NCBI GenBank assembly: GCA_900542395.1
Contig: UQNM01000089.1
Location: 1-8,519 of the forward strand
Source of the DNA: an uncultured Eubacteriales bacterium
GTDB lineage: Bacteria > Bacillota > Clostridia > Christensenellales > Aristaeellaceae
Length of the DNA: 8,519 bases
Direction: 5' to 3'
The notes beneath the pieces are model-generated. The model made no database searches, was not told the DNA's origin, and saw only the letters and a list, made by a program, of their open reading frames with translations. Made by a program: the position numbers and the translations under genes. This document shows, piece after piece, positions 4,295-8,519 of the stretch (the stretch's first letter is position 1; each line of letters opens with the position of its first letter).

Positions 4295-6855
4295 TGCGCC
4301 GGATCTTTGAGAAACTGCGCGGCCTTTATCAAAGAAAGGTGATGAAGCGGTTCGCGTGGATGCGCTTCTTTTTGGTGACGCTGGCGCTGGGCAGCGTGCT
4401 GGCCGTCATGCTGCATCAGGCGCTGACGGTCGTGGATATCCGGTCGGCGCAGCGCGCGATGAACGAATCGTTTGAGTTTGTCAAGGCGCAGTTGGTCAGG
4501 TACAACAGCTATGTTTCGGTGGATAAGGCCAAGAGCCTCGTGCGCCTGATGGATAAAACCGCCGAGGCCGCCCGTGTTCTGCGCGATGAGCCGGGGACAG
4601 GGGCACAGGAGCTGGCGGAATACGCCCGCCAGCAGCGGATCAGCGGCCTGCTCGTGCTGGATGAGCAGCTTCAGCCCGAGCTGGAGCTGATGCCGGATGA
4701 CGACGCGCGCGCGATGTGCATGGCGATCATCGACAATAAAAACGTGGCGGATATCCGCGATTACCCGGTGAAAAGCTACCTGACCCGTGTGCGGGAGAAT
4801 GGGCGGAGCTACGACGTGACCGTCGTCGCCCGGCAGGATCGGCGGGGCGTTGTGCTGGCCTATGTCGAAAAGAACGACATTACGGATGAGGGCAGCGAGC
4901 TGACGCTGGAAAACCTGTTCACCGGCTTTCGATTCGATATGAAAGGCGTGGTGGTCGTGCTCGGCGAGGACAGGGTGGCGGCTACCAACGACCCGGCGCT
5001 CGCCGGCCTGACCCGCGAGGGGGCGCTGGCGCTGAGCGACAAATACGCCCCATACGGCGCGGGCGGCCTGTACTGCGTTTCGCGCGGGAACAAAACGTGG
5101 CTGGGCGGCAAATGCCAAGGCGGCGGCTACACGATCTACGTCTTCTTCCCGGAGTCGAGGGTGTTCGGCGCGCGCACGATGATTGTGGGCGCGACGATGG
5201 CGCTGTTCGTGCTGATCTGGATGGGGTTCGTCATGCTGCGCTTCATCTCGGAACACGCGATTCTCGAACAGAGCCAAAAGCGGCTGAACATCATCAACGC
5301 GCTGGGCAAGGCGTATACCTCTATCCATGTCGTCGGGGTGCCCTGCGGCAAGATCGAGGTCGTTCTCGACCCGCACGACGGCTGCGGCCTCGGCAGCGAC
5401 GACGTTGAGGACAACATCCGCAACTATCCGGAGCGCCACATCGCGCCCGAGTACCGCGAGGAGGTTCGGGCGTTTCTGGATATGAGCACCGTGGAGGCGC
5501 GGCTCAAGGGAAACAGCAGCATCGGCTGTACCTACCGCTCGCGCTCAGGCCGGTGGTATCGCTCCGGCCTGCTCGAAAAGGACCGGGATAAGAAGGGCAA
5601 GCTGACGGCGGTTCTCATCGCGACGCGGGATTGCACCGCCGAAAAGGAGCGCGAGATGGAGCAGCAGCGCCAGCTTCGCGAGGCCGTTGCGCAGGCCAGA
5701 CGCGCGGACGCGGCCAAGACGGATTTTCTGCGCCGCATGAGCCACGACATCCGCACCCCGATCAACGGGATTCGCGGCATGGTCGAAATCGCCCGCCATT
5801 ACGTCGGGAACGAGGCCAAGCAGGAGGAATGTCGGGAGAAGATCATGGTGGCTTCCGGCTTCCTGCTCGAACTGGTCAACAACGTGCTGGATATGAACAA
5901 GCTGGAGAGCGGCGAGGTGCAGCTCGAAGCGAAGACGTTCTGTGTGCGCGATCTGGTGGAGGAAAGCGCCGCCATGGTCGAGGCGCAGACGGCGGAAAAG
6001 ACGCTCACCCTGCGCCGGGATATCCGCTGCGACAAAAGCGACCGCGTGATCGGCAGCCCGCTGCATGTGCGGCAGGTGCTGCAAAATCTGCTGAGCAACG
6101 CGGTGCGCTACAACCGCGTCGGCGGCGAAATCTTTTTGAGCGTGCGCGAAACCGCGCGGACGGAGGAAACCGTCGCCTATGAATTTGTGGTGCGCGATAC
6201 CGGCGTGGGCATGAGCGAGGCCTTTCAGCAGCGCGCCTTCGAGCCGTTCGCGCAGGAGGATGCCAGCGCCCGCTCCTCGTATACGGGCACGGGGCTGGGG
6301 CTGGCCATCGTCAAGGAGCTCGTGGAGAAGATGGACGGCACGATTCGCCTGGAGAGCCGGAAGGGCGCGGGCACGACCTTCACCGTCTGCCTGACCTTTA
6401 CGCGGGACAGGCAGGCGCGGCGGGACGAGGACGCGGCCGCTGTGCCGGTCTCGATTTGCGGCGTGAACGTGCTGCTGGTGGAGGACAACGAGATCAACAT
6501 GGAGATTGCCGAATTCATGCTCGCCAACGAGGGCGCGGCCGTTCGCAAGGCGGTCAACGGGCAGCAGGCGGTGGAGATGTTCAGCGCCTCCGAGCCGGGC
6601 GAAATCGACGTGATTTTGATGGATGTGATGATGCCGGTGATGAGCGGGCTGGAGGCGACGCGGCGGATTCGCGGCCTGAACCGGCCGGACGCGCGGACGG
6701 TTCCGATTTTCGCGATGACGGCCAACGCCTTTGCCGACGACGCGGAGCGCAGCCGAAGCGCGGGCATGAACGAGCATCTGACCAAGCCGATCGACGCGGC
6801 GGTGCTGACCCGCACGATTGCCCGATATGTGCGCGGGCGGGAGACGAATCCCTGA
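4294..6855 (+). CDS. Hybrid sensor histidine kinase with external sensor domain, PAS-like domain and C-terminal receiver
   Basis: This 853-residue membrane kinase has one transmembrane segment at about 24-46 and a second at about 294-318. They enclose a roughly 250-residue external region that is Cache-like by pattern (GLLVLDEQLQP at 118-128, GVVLAYVEKND at 185-195). A PAS-like domain with HIAPEYREEVRAFLDMSTVEA (382-402) and a coiled coil (450-475) follow. HisKA has phosphoacceptor His484 in SHDIRTP. The ATPase domain has N-box NLLSNAVRYN (598-607), G1 DTGVGM (635-640), F-box FEPF (649-652) and G2 GTGLGL (665-670). The receiver has E730-D731, phosphoacceptor Asp777, Thr809 and Lys831. All core catalytic residues are present. 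There is no HPt or DNA-binding domain, so the output must be another protein. I chose ATG 4294 (TGATG overlap, GGAGGG 6 bases upstream) over TTG 4291. It probably senses the upstream binding protein. Confidence 0.93.
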   Translation: MRRIFEKLRGLYQRKVMKRFAWMRFFLVTLALGSVLAVMLHQALTVVDIRSAQRAMNESFEFVKAQLVRYNSYVSVDKAKSLVRLMDKTAEAARVLRDEPGTGAQELAEYARQQRISGLLVLDEQLQPELELMPDDDARAMCMAIIDNKNVADIRDYPVKSYLTRVRENGRSYDVTVVARQDRRGVVLAYVEKNDITDEGSELTLENLFTGFRFDMKGVVVVLGEDRVAATNDPALAGLTREGALALSDKYAPYGAGGLYCVSRGNKTWLGGKCQGGGYTIYVFFPESRVFGARTMIVGATMALFVLIWMGFVMLRFISEHAILEQSQKRLNIINALGKAYTSIHVVGVPCGKIEVVLDPHDGCGLGSDDVEDNIRNYPERHIAPEYREEVRAFLDMSTVEARLKGNSSIGCTYRSRSGRWYRSGLLEKDRDKKGKLTAVLIATRDCTAEKEREMEQQRQLREAVAQARRADAAKTDFLRRMSHDIRTPINGIRGMVEIARHYVGNEAKQEECREKIMVASGFLLELVNNVLDMNKLESGEVQLEAKTFCVRDLVEESAAMVEAQTAEKTLTLRRDIRCDKSDRVIGSPLHVRQVLQNLLSNAVRYNRVGGEIFLSVRETARTEETVAYEFVVRDTGVGMSEAFQQRAFEPFAQEDASARSSYTGTGLGLAIVKELVEKMDGTIRLESRKGAGTTFTVCLTFTRDRQARRDEDAAAVPVSICGVNVLLVEDNEINMEIAEFMLANEGAAVRKAVNGQQAVEMFSASEPGEIDVILMDVMMPVMSGLEATRRIRGLNRPDARTVPIFAMTANAFADDAERSRSAGMNEHLTKPIDAAVLTRTIARYVRGRETNP

Positions 6856-6883
6856 CTGCGCGGCAGGACGATAAACGGCGATT

Positions 6884-6900
6884 TCCGGCGGGACGCCGGA
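6884..6900 (+). other. Perfect hairpin between kinase and transporter genes
   Basis: TCCGGCG-GGA-CGCCGGA forms a 7-pair GC-rich stem with a 3-base loop, 28 bases after the kinase stop. No U-tract follows (TTCGAATAACG), so it is not a canonical intrinsic terminator. It could be a partial terminator, a processing site or an RNA-stabilising stem that sets different expression for the genes on either side. Confidence 0.45.
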
Positions 6901-6919
6901 TTCGAATAACGATTCCCCA

Positions 6920-6950
6920 AACGACCCAAACAAACGACCCGAACAAACGA
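6920..6950 (+). repeat. Tandem 13-base repeat, A/C-rich, just before a ribosome-binding site
   Basis: Two copies of AACGACCC(A/G)AACA lie head to tail at 6920-6932 and 6933-6945, differing at one base. A third, partial copy (AACGA, 6946-6950) runs into the AAAGGA ribosome-binding site of the next gene. The tract lacks T and is likely to be unstructured as RNA, which would keep the translation start accessible. Protein binding is another possibility. Confidence 0.5.
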
Positions 6951-6968
6951 AAGGAAAGGATGACTCTT

Positions 6969-7943
6969 ATGATGAAACAGATTCTGGCGGCGGCCTGCGC
7001 GATGGCCATGATGCTGACCGGCGCGGCGATGGCCGAAACCGATGTGCGCGTGACGGCGCTCAAGGGCCCGACCGCGATGGGCATGGCGGCGCTGATGAAC
7101 GAGGCGGAGAGCGGCGCGGTGAACGGCAACGACTATGCGTTTACCATCGCCTCCGCGGTGGACGAGGTTTCCCCCAAGCTGGTCAAGGGCGAAACGGATA
7201 TCGCCGCCGTGCCCGCCAATCTGGCCGCCGTGCTCTATAACAACACGAAGGGGCAGGTCGAGGTGCTGGCCGTCAACACGCTGGGCGTGCTCTACATCGT
7301 GGAGAGCGGCGAGAGCGTGAGCAGCGTGGCGGATCTGCGCGGCAGGACGATCTACGCCAGCGGCAAGGGCGCGACCCCGGAATACGCGCTGAACTACATC
7401 CTCTCCGAAAACGGCGTCGATCCGGAGAAGGACGTGAACATCGAGTGGAAGAGTGAGCACGCCGAGTGTCTGGCCGCGCTGCTGGCCGAGGAGAACGCCG
7501 TCGCCATGCTCCCCCAGCCGTTTGTGACCACCGCGCAGATGAAGAACGACAAGATCAAGGTGTGCCTTGACCTGAACGCCGAGTGGGACGCGGTGCAGGC
7601 GGGCAGCGACGCGCCGTCTCAACTGATTACCGGCGTGGTGGCGGCGCGCAAGGCGTTTATCGAGGAAAACCCGGAGGCCGTCGCGGCGTTTATGGAGAGC
7701 TACGCCGCTTCCGTCGAATTTGTGAACGCGAACGTGGACGAGGCCGCCGAGCTGATCGGGAAATATGAAATCGTGCCCGCCGCCGTCGCGAAAAAGGCGA
7801 TTCCGGCCTGCAACATCACCTTCCTTGCGGGCGGGGAGATGCGTCAGGCGCTTTCCGGCTACCTGAATGTGCTCTTTGAGCAGAACCCGAAGGCCGTCGG
7901 CGGCGCGCTGCCGGGCGAGGACTTCTATTACGGCGGAAACTAA
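6969..7943 (+). CDS. ABC transporter substrate-binding protein, NitT/TauT (SsuA/THI5-like) type
   Basis: This exported 324-residue protein should deliver a ligand to the permease encoded directly downstream. The signal peptide spans residues 1-22 with a likely cleavage AMA before ETD. The cysteine at residue 10 lies within the hydrophobic core and is not in a lipobox. The mature part matches the NMT1/THI5-like pattern: LKGPTAMGMAALM (31-43), LVKGETDIAAVPANLAAVLYN (71-91), VADLRGRTIYASGKGATPE (120-138), and a late helix with FIEENPEAVAAFMESY (230-245). Ligands of this superfamily include nitrate, sulfonates, thiamine precursors and others, so the substrate cannot be named. ATG 6969 is preferred: AAAGGA (6955-6960) lies 8 bases upstream. 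ATG 6960 overlaps that site, and ATG 6972 is possible. The spacer from the kinase gene carries a hairpin and repeats; the permease starts 10 bases after the stop. Confidence 0.88.
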   Translation: MMKQILAAACAMAMMLTGAAMAETDVRVTALKGPTAMGMAALMNEAESGAVNGNDYAFTIASAVDEVSPKLVKGETDIAAVPANLAAVLYNNTKGQVEVLAVNTLGVLYIVESGESVSSVADLRGRTIYASGKGATPEYALNYILSENGVDPEKDVNIEWKSEHAECLAALLAEENAVAMLPQPFVTTAQMKNDKIKVCLDLNAEWDAVQAGSDAPSQLITGVVAARKAFIEENPEAVAAFMESYAASVEFVNANVDEAAELIGKYEIVPAAVAKKAIPACNITFLAGGEMRQALSGYLNVLFEQNPKAVGGALPGEDFYYGGN

Positions 7944-7953
7944 GCGCAGAGCG

Positions 7954-8519
7954 ATGAAAAAAAGAAAGCTCCCGCTGTGGGCGGTGCTGCTCTGGCTGCT
8001 GGTTTGGCAGGCGGCCAGCATGGCGCTTGACAGCGATATCCTGCTGGTGTCGCCGCTCCGCGTGATCGCCACGCTGCTGGCGCTGCTGCCCACGGCGCGG
8101 TTCTGGGCGTCGCTGCTGGGGTCGATGGCGCGCATCCTCGGCGGCTTCTTTCTGGCGGCGGCGCTGGGCACGCTGCTGGCCGCGCTGGCCGCGCGGTTTA
8201 AGCGCGTGGAGGAATGGCTCGCGCCGCCCGTACTGGCGATGAAAACGGTGCCGGTCGCGTCGTTCGTCATTCTGGCGCTGATCTGGTTCGGCTCGCGCAA
8301 CCTGTCCGTGTTCATCGCGCTGGTGATGGTGTTCCCGGTGATCTACACCAACGTGCTGGCGGGCGTCCGCGCGGCGGATCGGGAGCTGGCGGAGATGGCG
8401 CGCGTGTTTCGGATTCCGCTCCTGCGGCGCATCCGCTGCATCACGCTGCCGCAGGTCGCGCCGTATTTCCGCGCGGGCTGCGCGCTCGGCCTCGGCCTGT
8501 GCTGGAAGGCGGGCGTGGC
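7954..8519 (+). CDS. ABC transporter permease, NitT/TauT type (3' end beyond the window)
   Basis: This is the inner-membrane channel subunit of the uptake system whose binding protein precedes it. The visible 188 residues are about 70-75% of a usual 250-residue permease. Hydrophobic segments lie at about 7-24, 36-47, 57-80, 95-112 and 117-135. The cytoplasmic coupling loop ELAEMARVFRIPLLRRIRCITLP (144-166) is the EAA loop that docks on the ATPase. The glycine usual in that motif (EAA then three residues then G) is replaced by Arg153. The start ATG at 7954 is 10 bases after the binding-protein stop and has only a weak AGAG ribosome-binding site, so it is probably translated by coupling. The frame is open to the window end. 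An ATPase gene is expected beyond 8519. Confidence 0.9.
   Translation, partial: MKKRKLPLWAVLLWLLVWQAASMALDSDILLVSPLRVIATLLALLPTARFWASLLGSMARILGGFFLAAALGTLLAALAARFKRVEEWLAPPVLAMKTVPVASFVILALIWFGSRNLSVFIALVMVFPVIYTNVLAGVRAADRELAEMARVFRIPLLRRIRCITLPQVAPYFRAGCALGLGLCWKAGV

Noticed and set aside
4291..4296. TTG at 4291 as start of the kinase
   Set aside because: ATG at 4294 is adjacent, has better spacing from GGAGGG and makes the classic TGATG overlap.
6884..6900. Hairpin as an intrinsic terminator after the kinase gene
   Set aside because: The stem is good but no run of T follows, so canonical termination is not supported.
5545..6933. Minus-strand open frame of 462 codons opposite the kinase
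   Set aside because: It is an antisense shadow of an intact histidine kinase, with His/Arg/Ala-rich composition and no ribosome-binding logic.
6456..6968. Upstream in-frame extension of the NitT/TauT binding protein
   Set aside because: It would run antiparallel to no gene but through the kinase receiver in another frame, and would bury the clear signal peptide that begins at 6969.
6225..8315. Minus-strand open frame of 696 codons opposite kinase, binding protein and permease
   Set aside because: It crosses three well-supported genes and contains no family motif. Long stop-free antisense frames are common at this GC content.

Overview
The window carries genes from what look like two different high-GC, Clostridia-type bacteria, joined inside one reading frame. 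Positions 1 to about 2770 hold a minus-strand housekeeping cluster: the C-terminal part of tilS, then complete hpt, then 5'-partial-window ftsH. This order is common in Firmicutes. Its protein style and codon use resemble Faecalibacterium and related Oscillospiraceae, which is a recognition from memory and not a search. Positions from about 2770 to 8519 hold a different type of DNA, strongly biased to GCG/GCC and CGC codons. It contains the start of a C69-type peptidase gene on the minus strand and a divergent plus-strand set of four genes.

The junction lies at about 2757-2778. The open frame 1546-3291 begins as a C69 (Ntn-hydrolase) dipeptidase and, at a short stretch that suits both families (ADRDEAFV), becomes TilS without its ATP-binding PP-loop. 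Codon use changes at the same place. A metagenome assembly join through a short shared word is the simplest explanation. A real recombination or fusion is possible but less likely, because TilS is normally essential and this copy could not bind ATP.

The right-hand part starts with a 226-base divergent intergenic region (3292-3517). It holds a near-consensus promoter for the peptidase and two short palindromes that could be operators. On the plus strand follow a secreted family 3 solute-binding protein, then a hybrid sensor histidine kinase that overlaps it by one base, then a 113-base spacer with a perfect hairpin and a 13-base tandem repeat, then a NitT/TauT-type (SsuA/THI5-like) solute-binding protein, and then an ABC permease cut by the window end. 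The first pair looks like a split, BvgS-like sensor in which the binding protein could present a ligand to the kinase. The second pair is the start of an ABC uptake operon whose ATPase presumably lies beyond 8519. Neither binding protein has a lipobox.

I see no tRNA, rRNA, CRISPR array, insertion sequence or phage gene. No region of more than 300 bases lacks a gene.
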